From: Streptomyces venezuelae
GTDB lineage: Bacteria > Actinomycetota > Actinomycetes > Streptomycetales > Streptomycetaceae
Assembly (NCBI RefSeq): GCF_008642315.1
Contig: NZ_CP029192.1
Location: forward strand, 5,208,001 to 5,272,000
Length of the DNA: 64,000 nt
Direction of reading: 5' to 3'
Program-made: the position numbers and the translations under genes
Shown: positions 24,481 to 33,162 of the stretch, in pieces
How positions within the stretch are numbered: position 1 is the first letter of the stretch
Layout: the number at the start of each line of letters is the position of its first letter
The notes under the pieces: generated by a model
What the model was told of the DNA's origin: nothing
Databases searched by the model: none
Seen by the model: only the letters and a program-made list of their open reading frames with translations

Positions 24481-25406
24481 GCCGACTGACCCACGTCACC
24501 AACGGCCGGTACGCGCCGCCCGCCGCCGCCCGCGAGGTCACCGCCGTCTCCGCCGACGGCGCCCGCATCCACGTCGAGGTGCACGGTCCCGAAGGGGCGC
24601 CCGCCGTGGTGCTCGCGCACGGGTGGACCTGCTCCACGGCCTTCTGGGCCGCGCAGATGCGCGACCTCTGCGCCGACCACCGCGTCATCGCCTACGACCA
24701 GCGGGGACACGGCCGCAGTGTGGCTCCGGCGGACGCCGACGGGTACAGCACGCGGGCGCTCGCCGACGACCTCGAAGCGGTGCTCGCACAGACGCTCGCG
24801 CCGGGCGAGAAGGCCGTCCTCGTGGGGCACTCCATGGGCGGCATGACGATCATGGCCGCGGGCGGCCGTGCCGGAGTGCGGGAGCACGCCGCCGCCGTCC
24901 TGCTGTGCAGTACGGGGAGTTCGGCGCTGGTCGCCGAGTCGCTGGTCGTGCCGCTGCTGCGGGCCGGGCGTGCGCGGACCCGGATCACCCGGTCCGTGCT
25001 CGGCTCGCGCGCCCCGCTCGGGCCCGTCACGCCCGTGGCCAAGCGGATCCTCAAGTACGCGACGATGGGCCCCGCCGCCGCGCCCGAGAAGGTCGAGGCC
25101 TGCGCGCGGATCGTGCACGCCTGCCCCCGCGACGTGCGCCACGGCTGGTCGGGCGTCCTCGACGCGCTGCAACTGGACGTGGAGGTCGGCGGGTTGCAGG
25201 TGCCCACGGCCGTCATCGCGGGAACGTCCGACCGACTCACCCCCGTCGTGCACGCGCGGCGCATCGCCGCCGCCCTGCCCCAGTGCCTGGGGCTCACCGA
25301 GCTCCCCGGGATCGGACACATGACACCCATCGAGGCGCCCGAGGCCGTCACCGGACGGATCAGGGAGCTCGCCGGAACGTACGTACAGGTCAAGGAGGGC
25401 GCATGA
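24477..25406 (+). CDS. Alpha/beta hydrolase
   Basis: A 309-residue hydrolase. The oxyanion region HGWTCSTAFW and YDQRGHGRS precede the nucleophile elbow GHSMGG (Ser). A late Asp in SDRLTPV and the catalytic His in PGIGHMTPIEAP complete the triad. The core domain resembles lipase/esterase family members that hydrolyse esters, which would suit the product of a Baeyer-Villiger oxidation by the preceding gene. Starts by ATGA overlap with the monooxygenase and ends by ATGA overlap with the SDR gene, so all three are translationally coupled. The ester specificity is not visible. Confidence 0.92.
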   Translation: MSRLTHVTNGRYAPPAAAREVTAVSADGARIHVEVHGPEGAPAVVLAHGWTCSTAFWAAQMRDLCADHRVIAYDQRGHGRSVAPADADGYSTRALADDLEAVLAQTLAPGEKAVLVGHSMGGMTIMAAGGRAGVREHAAAVLLCSTGSSALVAESLVVPLLRAGRARTRITRSVLGSRAPLGPVTPVAKRILKYATMGPAAAPEKVEACARIVHACPRDVRHGWSGVLDALQLDVEVGGLQVPTAVIAGTSDRLTPVVHARRIAAALPQCLGLTELPGIGHMTPIEAPEAVTGRIRELAGTYVQVKEGA

Positions 25407-26281
25407 GCAGGGTCAGCCTCGAAGGACAGGTCGCGGTCGTCACGGGCGCGGCGCGCGGAGTCGGTGAACTGCTCGCGCGCAAGCTGTCGGCGCGCGGCGC
25501 GAAGGTCGCCCTCGTCGGCCTGGAGCCGGACGAGCTGAAGCAGGTGTCGGAGCGGCTGCACACCGAGTCCGCGCACTGGCACGCGGACGTCACCGACCAC
25601 ACGGCGATGGCGCAGGTCGCGCAGGAGGTCAAGCAGCACTTCGGCAAGGTCGACATCGTCGTCGCCAACGCGGGCGTGGCCAGCGGCGGTCCGTTCGTGG
25701 AGTCCGACCCGGACGCGTGGCGCCGCGTCATCGAGGTCAACCTCATAGGCAGCGCGGTGACCGGACGGGCCTTCCTGCCCGTCCTCATGGAGAGCCGTGG
25801 CTATCTGCTGCAGATCGCGTCGCTCGCCGCGATCACTCCGGCGCCGATGATGACGGCGTACTGCGCGTCGAAGTCGGGTGTGGAGGCGTACGCGCACGCG
25901 CTGCGGGCCGAGGTCGGCTACAAGGGCGTCAAGGTTGGCGTCGGCTATCTGTCCTGGACGGACACGGACATGGTGCGGGGCGCCGATCAGGACGATGTGA
26001 TGCGGGAGTTGCGGCAGCGGCTGCCGTGGCCGTCCAACAAGACGTATCCGCTCGGCCCCGCCGTGGACCGGATCGTGGCGGGCATCGAGCGCCGCTCCGG
26101 CCATGTGTACGCGCAGTGGTGGCTGCGCGGCATGCAGGGCATCCGCGGTTACCTGCCCGCGGTCATCGGGTCGGTCGGCCAGCGCGAGATGAAGCGGTTC
26201 GAGCCGCGGCTCGGCAGCGTCTCGACGGGGCTCGTCGGGGCGGGCGGCTCGGCGGACGAGCAGGCGCGCGCGGTGAGTTGA
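25403..26281 (+). CDS. Short-chain dehydrogenase/reductase
   Basis: A 292-residue NAD(P)-dependent oxidoreductase. The Rossmann motif VVTGAARGVGELL is TGxxxGxG-like, NAG appears in VVANAGVASGG, and the active site includes Ser in IASLAAITP and YxxxK in AYCASKSG. The C-terminus is extended by about 50 residues beyond the classical SDR core, with a WWLRGMQGIRGYLPAVIGS stretch that could touch the membrane. It would reduce or oxidise an alcohol/ketone in the same pathway as the monooxygenase and hydrolase. Last gene of the operon; a strong hairpin follows 24 nt later. Confidence 0.92.
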   Translation: MSRVSLEGQVAVVTGAARGVGELLARKLSARGAKVALVGLEPDELKQVSERLHTESAHWHADVTDHTAMAQVAQEVKQHFGKVDIVVANAGVASGGPFVESDPDAWRRVIEVNLIGSAVTGRAFLPVLMESRGYLLQIASLAAITPAPMMTAYCASKSGVEAYAHALRAEVGYKGVKVGVGYLSWTDTDMVRGADQDDVMRELRQRLPWPSNKTYPLGPAVDRIVAGIERRSGHVYAQWWLRGMQGIRGYLPAVIGSVGQREMKRFEPRLGSVSTGLVGAGGSADEQARAVS

Positions 26282-26305
26282 GCCGTCGCGCACGCGGGAA
26301 CGGCA

Positions 26306-26331
26306 GAGGCCCCCGGCGTCCCGGGGGCCTC
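26306..26331. terminator. Hairpin terminator of the monooxygenase operon
   Basis: GAGGCCCCCGG (26306-26316) and CCGGGGGCCTC (26321-26331): an 11-bp perfect stem with a 4-nt loop between the convergent SDR and CsbD-like genes. It could serve both. Confidence 0.88.
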
Positions 26332-26348
26332 CTCGCACGAGCTACACG

Positions 26349-26555
26349 TCAGGCGTCGTAGTCCCGGTCGAACTTGTCCCGCTGCTCCTGCGCGGCGTCC
26401 TGCGCCTGGTCCGGAGCCTGCGAGGACCGCTCACTGGCCTCGTCACGGGCCTGCGAGGCGCGGTCGCGCGCCTGGTCGCCCTTGTCGCCCATGGAGCTCT
26501 TGGCCTTGTCGGCGAGGTCCTGAGCCTTGTCCTGGAACTGGTCCTTGATGCCCAT
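26349..26555 (-). CDS. CsbD-like small stress protein
   Basis: A 68-residue, highly charged and Gln-rich helical protein: MGIKDQFQDKAQDLADKAKSS followed by repeated DQARDRASQARDEAS heptad-like units. This is the CsbD/late-embryogenesis style found in bacterial general-stress proteins, though the core CsbD signature is only partly present. A strong GGGAGAA ribosome-binding site lies 8 nt before the ATG at 26555. It is a single gene facing the SDR terminator. The stress role is inferred from family resemblance only. Confidence 0.78.
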   Translation of the reverse strand: MGIKDQFQDKAQDLADKAKSSMGDKGDQARDRASQARDEASERSSQAPDQAQDAAQEQRDKFDRDYDA

Positions 26556-26668
26556 GCGGTTCTCCCGTTTCTGGGTGAGGGGGATGGGGCCTCGACCAGA
26601 TTTACACGGGCGGACATTTCGCGCATTTCGATCATGTGAGGCGCATGTGAGGCCCTGCGTACGGGCCT

Positions 26669-29600
26669 TCACGGGCGGGGCGGAAGCGGCGGCCGCCTGC
26701 GGTCCGGCACGTCCGAGTGGTCCGGGGGCGCGGCCGCCGGATTCCGCTCCAGGAGGTCGAGGGCGAGCTGCACCGCGTCGTCGAGCTGCGCGTGCCGCCC
26801 CTCCGCCCAGTCCAGCGGGGTGCGCAGGATGTCGAGGTCGGGGCTGACGCCGTGGTTCTCCACGCCCCAGCCGTACGCGTCGAACCACCCCGCGTTCATC
26901 GGCACCGTGATCACCGTGCCGTCGCCGAGCGAGTGCCGCCCGGTCATGCCGACCACGCCGCCCCACGTGCGCTGCCCCACGACGGGCCCGAGCCCGAGCA
27001 GCTTGAAGGCCGCCGTGATCATGTCGCCGTCGGAGGAGGTCGCCTCGTCGGCGAGCGCGACCACGGGCCCCCGGGGCGAGTTCGAGGCGTACGACACCGG
27101 CTGGGCGTTGCGCGTCAGGTCCCAGCCGAGGATCCGGCGCGTCAGCTTCTCGATGACCAGCTCACTGATGTGACCGCCCGCGTTGCCGCGCACGTCCACG
27201 ATGAGCGCGGGCCGCGACACCTCAAGGCGCAGGTCCCGGTTGAACTGGGCCCACCCCGAGCCACCCATGTCGGGGATGTGCAGATATCCGCACTTGCCGC
27301 CGCTCAACTCCCGGACGACGTCCCGGCGTTTGGCCACCCAGTCCTGGTAGCGCAGGGGGCGTTCGTTGATGAGGGGGACGATCGCGACCCGGCGCGCCCG
27401 GCCCTCGCCCTCGGGTTCGAAGGTCAGCTCGACCGTGGTGCCGCCCGCCGCCGAGAGCAGGGGGTAGGGGCCGGTGACCGGGTCGACGGGGCGGCCGTCG
27501 ATGTGCGTGAGGACCGCGCCCTCCCGGATGCCCGCGCCGGCCAGCGGCGAGCGTGCCTTGGAGTCGGAGGAGTCGCCGGGCAGGATCCGCTTGACCATCC
27601 AGCCGTCGTCCCTGCGCACGAGGTTGGCGCCGAGCAGGCCCATGGCGCGCTGGTAGTGCGGGGGGCCTTCGTTGCGGCGGGCGGGGGAGACGTACGCGTG
27701 GGAGGTGCCCAGTTCGCCGAGGACCTCGCGGAGCAGGTCCGCGAACTCGTCCGGGGAGGCGACCCGTTCGACCAGCGGCCGGTACTGCGCGAGCACGCCG
27801 TCCCAGTCGACGCCGGACATCTCGGGGTCCCAGAAGTAGGCGCGGATGATCCGGCCCGCCTCCTCGTAGGCCTGGCGCCACTCGGCGGCCGGGTCGACCT
27901 CGTGCAGGATGCGGCGCAGGTCGATCCAGACGGTGGTGTCGCCGTCGCCGACCTCGGTGGAGGGCACGGCGGTCAGGTCGCCCTCGTCGACGACCACGAG
28001 CCGCGATCCGTCGCCGCTGAGCGCGAACCAGTCGAGGTGGTCGACGAGCTGGGACTTCTTGGCCTTGGTGATGTTGAAGTACTCAAGAGTGGGGCGGCCG
28101 GACATGTCGGCGGGGTTCACGAAGGTCTCGCCGAGGGCGCCCGAGATCGGCCAGCGCAGCCAGACCAGGCCGCCGCCGCTGACGGGGTGCAGCGCCGAGT
28201 ACTTCGACGCGGAGACGGGGAACGGCGTGACCCGTGCCTCCAGGCCCTCGATCTCCACCATGGTGGTGCCGTCGCCCCCGCTGCCCTCGGCCGGGTCGAG
28301 GCCGCCCGCTGCGGGCCGCCCGTCGGGCAGCAGGGCGAACGGGGACGGGGTCGCCGACGACAGCGGTACGAGGTAGGGGCGGCAGCCGAGCGGGAAGGAC
28401 AGGTCGCCGGTGTGCACGTCGTAGACCGGGTCGAAGCCGCGCCAGGAGAGGAAGGCGAGATAGCGGCCGTCGCGGGTGAAGACGGGGTTCTCGTCCTCGA
28501 AGCGGCCGTTGGTGACGTCGATGATCGCGCGCATGCCGGGGCCCGCGATCCGGGCCAGCTTGATCTGGCGCAGGGAGCGGCCGATGCCGGGGTGCGACCA
28601 GGTGAGCCAGCAGCCGTCGGGCGAGAAGGCCAGGTCGCGGACGGGCCCGTTGATGGAGCGGATCAGCTCGGTGACCTCGCCGTCGGACTCCTCGGTGACG
28701 TCGAGGAGGAGCAGGCGGCCGTCGTTGGAGGCGATGGCGAGGCGCTCGCCGTCGCGGTCGGCCACCAGTTCCTGCACGCGGCCGAGCTGCCCGCTCGCCA
28801 GCCTGCGGGGGTCGCGGGCGCCGCTGGCCCGGGGCAGGTAGGCGATCTCGACGGCGTCCTCGCCGTCGGCGTCGGTGACGTAGGCGACCTGTCCGCCCTT
28901 GCCGAGCATCTCGGGCAGCCGGACGCGCACGCCGGGGGTGTCGGTGATGGTGCGGGCGGGGCCGTCGCGGTGGGTGAGCCAGTAGAGGGAGCCGCGGACG
29001 ACGACGGCGCTGGCCCGGCCCGTGGTGTCCACGGAGAGCGCGTCGAGGTGCTGGGAGGCCGGCACCTGGTAGATCCGCCGTCCGGCGCGCGGCCCGCCGA
29101 GCCGCACGTCGAGCCTGCGGGGCACGGAGTCCGCCGCGAGGTCGTCGACCAGCCAGATGTCGCCGGCGCACTGGTAGACGACGCGCGTGCCGTCGCTGGA
29201 CGCGTGGCGGGCGTAGAACGTGTCGTGGTCGGTGTGGCGGCGCAGGTCGGAGCCGTCGGGCAGGCAGGAGTAGAGGTTGCCGACGCCCTCGTGGTCGGAG
29301 AGGAACGCGATGCGTCCCGCGACGAACATGGGGGAGTCGAGGTGTCCGTCGAGATCGGCGAGGATCTGCTCGCCGTGGACCCACAGGCGGCCGGTCGCGC
29401 CGCCCCGGTACCGCTTCCAGGCGGCGGGTTCGTGCGGCGGCTTGCCCGTCAGGAGCAGGGTCTTGCGGTCGCTGTCGCCGTCGGCGAGGGAGTCGGTGAT
29501 CGCGATGTCCCAGACCGGGCCCCAGGGCAGCTTGCCGCCGGGGGAGCCGTCGGTGGGGACGCTGTAGGCCCAGCAGAAGTACGAGAACGGCTGGCCGTGC

Positions 29601-29956
29601 GAGGAGACGGCGAGGATGTCGCCGTCGGGGGACCAGCCGCAGACCCGGGTGTCGGTGCTGCCCCAGTACGTCAGGCGGCGGGCGGGCCCGCCGTCCACGG
29701 GTGCGAGGTGGATCTCCGGGTCGAGGCTGCGCCAGGTCGTGTACGCGATGTGGCGCCCGTCGGGCGAGAAGCGGGGGTGGCTCACCTTCGTACGGTCGAC
29801 GGTGAGCCGCCAGGCCCGGTCGGCGGGGGAGCCCTCGGGGGTGAGGGGCGCCACCCACAGGTCGTCCTCGGCCGCGAAACAGAGGCGGTCGCCGCTGAGG
29901 TGCGGAAAACGCAGGTAGGCGTGGTCGTCCTGGGGGTCTTCGCGCTCGTCGGTCAC
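26669..29956 (-). CDS. Tricorn protease homologue (S41 family)
   Basis: A 1095-residue protein. The first about 680 residues are two beta-propellers built of WD-like repeats (FSPDGRHIAYTTWRS, WSPDGDILAVSS, FSPDGCWLTWSH, FTRDGRYLAFLSW). They are followed by a helical C1 domain, a PDZ domain (GIREGAVLTHIDGRPVD) and the S41 catalytic domain. The catalytic Ser is in ADEATSSDGDMITAAFK, at about residue 972. Tricorn degrades oligopeptides released by the proteasome, and Streptomyces carries proteasomes. The GTG at 29956 starts the conserved DHAYLRFPHLSGDRLCFAAEDDLW; the open frame beyond this is leader. Length matches archaeal tricorn (about 1070). Confidence 0.93.
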   Translation of the reverse strand: MTDEREDPQDDHAYLRFPHLSGDRLCFAAEDDLWVAPLTPEGSPADRAWRLTVDRTKVSHPRFSPDGRHIAYTTWRSLDPEIHLAPVDGGPARRLTYWGSTDTRVCGWSPDGDILAVSSHGQPFSYFCWAYSVPTDGSPGGKLPWGPVWDIAITDSLADGDSDRKTLLLTGKPPHEPAAWKRYRGGATGRLWVHGEQILADLDGHLDSPMFVAGRIAFLSDHEGVGNLYSCLPDGSDLRRHTDHDTFYARHASSDGTRVVYQCAGDIWLVDDLAADSVPRRLDVRLGGPRAGRRIYQVPASQHLDALSVDTTGRASAVVVRGSLYWLTHRDGPARTITDTPGVRVRLPEMLGKGGQVAYVTDADGEDAVEIAYLPRASGARDPRRLASGQLGRVQELVADRDGERLAIASNDGRLLLLDVTEESDGEVTELIRSINGPVRDLAFSPDGCWLTWSHPGIGRSLRQIKLARIAGPGMRAIIDVTNGRFEDENPVFTRDGRYLAFLSWRGFDPVYDVHTGDLSFPLGCRPYLVPLSSATPSPFALLPDGRPAAGGLDPAEGSGGDGTTMVEIEGLEARVTPFPVSASKYSALHPVSGGGLVWLRWPISGALGETFVNPADMSGRPTLEYFNITKAKKSQLVDHLDWFALSGDGSRLVVVDEGDLTAVPSTEVGDGDTTVWIDLRRILHEVDPAAEWRQAYEEAGRIIRAYFWDPEMSGVDWDGVLAQYRPLVERVASPDEFADLLREVLGELGTSHAYVSPARRNEGPPHYQRAMGLLGANLVRRDDGWMVKRILPGDSSDSKARSPLAGAGIREGAVLTHIDGRPVDPVTGPYPLLSAAGGTTVELTFEPEGEGRARRVAIVPLINERPLRYQDWVAKRRDVVRELSGGKCGYLHIPDMGGSGWAQFNRDLRLEVSRPALIVDVRGNAGGHISELVIEKLTRRILGWDLTRNAQPVSYASNSPRGPVVALADEATSSDGDMITAAFKLLGLGPVVGQRTWGGVVGMTGRHSLGDGTVITVPMNAGWFDAYGWGVENHGVSPDLDILRTPLDWAEGRHAQLDDAVQLALDLLERNPAAAPPDHSDVPDRRRPPLPPRP

Positions 29957-30054
29957 CTCACCATGCTTTTCCGCTCGGGAGGCGGCGGCAACTTGTGCCG
30001 GGGGTGAATGGCGGTGCGGGGCACGGGTACTCGGCGAGGTGACGCAGGACACGT

Positions 30055-30069
30055 ACGAAACGGTTTCGT
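30055..30069. promoter_or_regulatory. TetR-type operator, copy 1
   Basis: ACGAAACGGTTTCGT is a 15-bp palindrome (7-bp arms, central base). It overlaps the putative -35 of the TetR gene (TTCGTT, 30065-30070), which lies 17 nt from TACAGT at 30088. Confidence 0.75.
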
Positions 30070-30101
30070 TTCGCTCGATGGGGGGCGTACAGTCATGGCG
30101 T

Positions 30102-30116
30102 ACGAAACCGTTTCGT
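30102..30116. promoter_or_regulatory. TetR-type operator, copy 2
   Basis: ACGAAACCGTTTCGT, the same 15-bp palindrome as at 30055 with the centre base changed, 47 bp downstream and 9 bp past the -10. Repression by blocking the promoter from both sides is plausible. Confidence 0.75.
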
Positions 30117-30192
30117 TCCGCGTGAAGAGTTCGCGTGAAGAGTTCGCGTGACGTGTTCGCGTGACGTGATCGCGTGACGAGTTCGAGTGGCG
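30116..30192 (+). repeat. 13-bp tandem repeats in the TetR leader
   Basis: About six imperfect head-to-tail units of TTCGCGTGACGTG type (variants CGTGAAGAG, CGTGACGAG, CGAGTGGCGAG) fill 30116-30192, between operator copy 2 and the gene's ribosome-binding site. Their regular 13-nt spacing is not coding. Confidence 0.75.
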
Positions 30193-30209
30193 AGCAGGAG
30201 GTGACGATC

Positions 30210-30803
30210 GTGGCGGAGACCGCGACAACGACGCGGCGCACCAGGATCACGCCCGAGCGCGAGGCCGAGCTGTACGAGGCCGTGCTCGACCTGCTCCGCG
30301 AGGTCGGTTACGACGCCCTCACCATGGACGCCGTCGCCGCCCGCACCCGGTCCAGCAAGGCGACCCTCTACCGCCAGTGGGGGAGCAAGCCCGAGCTGAT
30401 CGCCAAGGCGCTGCGGCACAACAAGCCGGCGTCCCTCGCGGACATCGACACCGGGTCGCTGCGCGGCGACCTGAACGAGATGGTCTCCCGCTCGGACGAC
30501 TGCCAGATGGAGAAGGACGCCGCGCTGATGCGGGGCCTCTTCCATGCCATCCACGACAACCCCGAACTCCACCAGGCGTTGCGCAACCTGCTCATTGAGC
30601 CGGAGCTCACCGGCCTGAACGACCTGCTGCGCAGGGCCGTGGAGCGCGGCGAGGTCGCCGCGGACAATCCGGCGCTGGAGTACGTCGTCCACATGATGGT
30701 CGGCGGTTTCGTCGCCCGGGACCTCATCGAGGACCGCCCGGTGGACCGCGAGTTCCTCGCCTCGTACATCGATGCCGTGATCCTCCCCGCCCTCGGCATC
30801 TGA
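30210..30803 (+). CDS. TetR/AcrR family transcriptional regulator
   Basis: A 197-residue regulator. The N-terminal helix-turn-helix reads ELYEAVLDLLREVGYDALTMDAVAARTRSSKATLYRQWGSKPELIAKAL, the TetR pattern. The ligand domain is of the TetR_C type. The GTG at 30210 is preferred over upstream codons because AGGAGG ends 9 nt before it. Two palindromic operators upstream suggest autorepression. The MMPL exporter follows 99 nt downstream without its own operator copy, so the regulator probably controls both from one promoter and responds to an exported compound. The ligand is unknown. Confidence 0.93.
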   Translation: MAETATTTRRTRITPEREAELYEAVLDLLREVGYDALTMDAVAARTRSSKATLYRQWGSKPELIAKALRHNKPASLADIDTGSLRGDLNEMVSRSDDCQMEKDAALMRGLFHAIHDNPELHQALRNLLIEPELTGLNDLLRRAVERGEVAADNPALEYVVHMMVGGFVARDLIEDRPVDREFLASYIDAVILPALGI

Positions 30804-30902
30804 CCGACCTGCCCCCCTGTTCCTGACGCGCACCGCTCACGTCGTCGGGCTGATCTCCCCTGCCCAATCCGGACCACACGACCTGACCGGGAGTACGCCC
30901 CC

Positions 30903-33134
30903 GTGGCCACTTTCCTCTACAAACTCGGCAAACTCGCCTTCAGGCGACGCCATTTCGTCGCCCTCATATGGGTGGCGCTCCTGACGCTCGCCGGAGTCGG
31001 CGCCGCGTCCGCGCCCACCGCCGCGTCCAGCAGCTTCTCCATACCCGGCACGGAGGCCCAGAAGGCCTTCGACCTGCTGGAGAAGCGGGCCCCCGAAGCC
31101 AGCGCCGACGGGGCGAGCGCCCGCGTCGTCTTCAAGGCGCCGGACGGCGAGAAGGTCACCGACAAGGCCAACAAGGCCGAGATCGAGAAGACCGTCGCCG
31201 CCGTCAAGGCGGGCTCGGACCAGGTGGCCCGCGCCGACAGCCCCTTCGTGGCCAAGACGGTCAGCAAGGACGGCTCCACGGCGTACGCCTCCGTCTCGTA
31301 CAAGGTCACCTCCATGGAGCTGACCGACGACGACCGTGATGCGTTGGAGAAGACAACCGACAAGGCGCGGGATTCGGGGCTCACGGTCGAGGTCGGCGGT
31401 GACGCGCTGCAGGCCATGCCCGAGACCGGCTCCACCGAGATCATCGGCATCGCGGTCGCGGCGGTCGTCCTCGTCATCACCTTCGGCTCGCTGATCGCGG
31501 CCGGACTGCCGCTGATCACCGCGCTGATCGGCGTGGGCATCGGCGTCTCGTCGATCACCGCGCTCGCCAACGCCCTCGACCTCGGCACCACCACGTCGAC
31601 GCTCGCCATGATGATCGGCCTCGCGGTCGGCATCGACTACGCGCTCTTCATCGTCTCGCGCTACCGCGGCGAACTCGCCGACGGACGCGACCGCGAGGAG
31701 GCGGCGGGACGGGCCGTCGGCACCGCGGGCTCCGCGGTCGTCTTCGCCGGACTCACCGTGGTCATCGCGCTGGTCGGCCTCGCCGTCGTCAACATCCCGA
31801 TGCTCACCAAGATGGGCTTCGCCGCGGCCGGCACGGTCGTCATCGCCGTCCTCATCGCGCTCACCCTCATCCCGGCGCTGCTCGGGTACGCGGGCAAGCG
31901 GGTGCTGCCCATGGGCGAGAAGAGCAAGCTGTTCGGCGGGGGCAGGAAGAAGGCCGCCGACGCCGGGGCCGCCGGTGAGCCGAAGCAGAACATGGGCACC
32001 CGCTGGGCCCGCTTCGTGGTCCGCCGCCCCGTCGCCGTGCTGCTCGTCGGCATCGTGGGCCTCGGCGCCGCGGCCATCCCGGTCTCGAAGCTGGAGCTCG
32101 GCCTGCCGGACGACGGCGCCCAGCCGACGTCCACGACGCAGCGCAAGGCGTACGACCTGGTCTCGGAGGGCTTCGGGCCCGGCTTCAACGGCCCGCTGAT
32201 GGTCGTGGGCGACCTCAAGGGCGCCGACGACCCGAAGGCCGCGGCCGGTGAGATCACCAAGACGATGTCCAAGCTCGACGACGTCCTGACCGTCGCGCCG
32301 CCGATGCTCAACAAGGACAAGGACACCGCGATCATCAGCGTCGTCCCGTCCTCCAAGCCCAGCGGCCTGGAGACCGAGGACCTGGTGCACTCGATCCGGG
32401 ACACCGGCGCGCAGATCAAGTCCGACTCGGGCGCCGACATCATGGTCACCGGCACCACGGCCATGAACATCGACGTCTCGCAGAAGCTCAACGACGCCCT
32501 GCTGCCCTACCTGGCGCTGGTCGTGGGCCTCGCGTTCCTGCTCCTGATCGTCGTCTTCCGCTCGATCCTGGTCCCGCTCAAGGCGGCCCTCGGCTTCCTG
32601 CTCTCGGTCCTCGCGGCCCTCGGCGCGGTCGTCGCGGTCTTCCAGTGGGGCTGGCTCGGCTCGCTCTTCGGCGTCGAGCAGACCGGACCGATCATGTCGA
32701 TGATGCCGATCTTCATGGTGGGCGTCGTCTTCGGCCTCGCGATGGACTACGAGGTCTTCCTCGTGACCCGCATGCGGGAGGCGTACGTCCACGGGGAGCG
32801 GCCAGGACAGGCGATCGTGACCGGGTTCCGGCACGGGGCCCGGGTGGTCTCGGCGGCGGCCGTCATCATGATCGCGGTCTTCGCCGGCTTCATCGGCTCG
32901 TCCGAGCAGATGGTGAAGATGATCGGCTTCGGCCTGGCCATCGCCGTCTTCTTCGACGCCTTCGTGGTCCGCATGGCGCTGGTGCCCGCGGTCCTCGCGC
33001 TGCTCGGCAAGAAGGCGTGGTGGCTGCCGAAGTGGCTGGACCGCGCGCTGCCGAACGTCGACGTCGAGGGAGAGGGCCTGCGCACGGCGGCGGAGAAGGG
33101 CGCGGACGCCGAGCGCGAGCTGGCTCGCGTCTGA
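30903..33134 (+). CDS. MMPL family RND transporter
   Basis: A 743-residue exporter with two homologous halves, each with one helix, a large extracellular loop and about five to six helices. The two proton-relay Asp-Tyr pairs are visible: GLAVGIDYALFIVSRYRGEL in half 1 and GLAMDYEVFLVTRMREAY in half 2. MMPL proteins move lipids, polyketides or drugs out of the cell. It starts with a GTG with GGGAG upstream and lies after the TetR gene; they likely form an operon. The C-terminus is charged. The cargo cannot be read. Confidence 0.93.
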   Translation: MATFLYKLGKLAFRRRHFVALIWVALLTLAGVGAASAPTAASSSFSIPGTEAQKAFDLLEKRAPEASADGASARVVFKAPDGEKVTDKANKAEIEKTVAAVKAGSDQVARADSPFVAKTVSKDGSTAYASVSYKVTSMELTDDDRDALEKTTDKARDSGLTVEVGGDALQAMPETGSTEIIGIAVAAVVLVITFGSLIAAGLPLITALIGVGIGVSSITALANALDLGTTTSTLAMMIGLAVGIDYALFIVSRYRGELADGRDREEAAGRAVGTAGSAVVFAGLTVVIALVGLAVVNIPMLTKMGFAAAGTVVIAVLIALTLIPALLGYAGKRVLPMGEKSKLFGGGRKKAADAGAAGEPKQNMGTRWARFVVRRPVAVLLVGIVGLGAAAIPVSKLELGLPDDGAQPTSTTQRKAYDLVSEGFGPGFNGPLMVVGDLKGADDPKAAAGEITKTMSKLDDVLTVAPPMLNKDKDTAIISVVPSSKPSGLETEDLVHSIRDTGAQIKSDSGADIMVTGTTAMNIDVSQKLNDALLPYLALVVGLAFLLLIVVFRSILVPLKAALGFLLSVLAALGAVVAVFQWGWLGSLFGVEQTGPIMSMMPIFMVGVVFGLAMDYEVFLVTRMREAYVHGERPGQAIVTGFRHGARVVSAAAVIMIAVFAGFIGSSEQMVKMIGFGLAIAVFFDAFVVRMALVPAVLALLGKKAWWLPKWLDRALPNVDVEGEGLRTAAEKGADAERELARV

Positions 33135-33162
33135 TCCGCTGATCCGCTGGGCCGCGCAGGGC

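Noticed and set aside
26717..30007. 1096-codon plus-strand open frame opposite the tricorn gene
   Set aside because: It is entirely antisense to a protein with full domain structure; composition is Gly/Ala/Val/Asp-rich and no signature is present.
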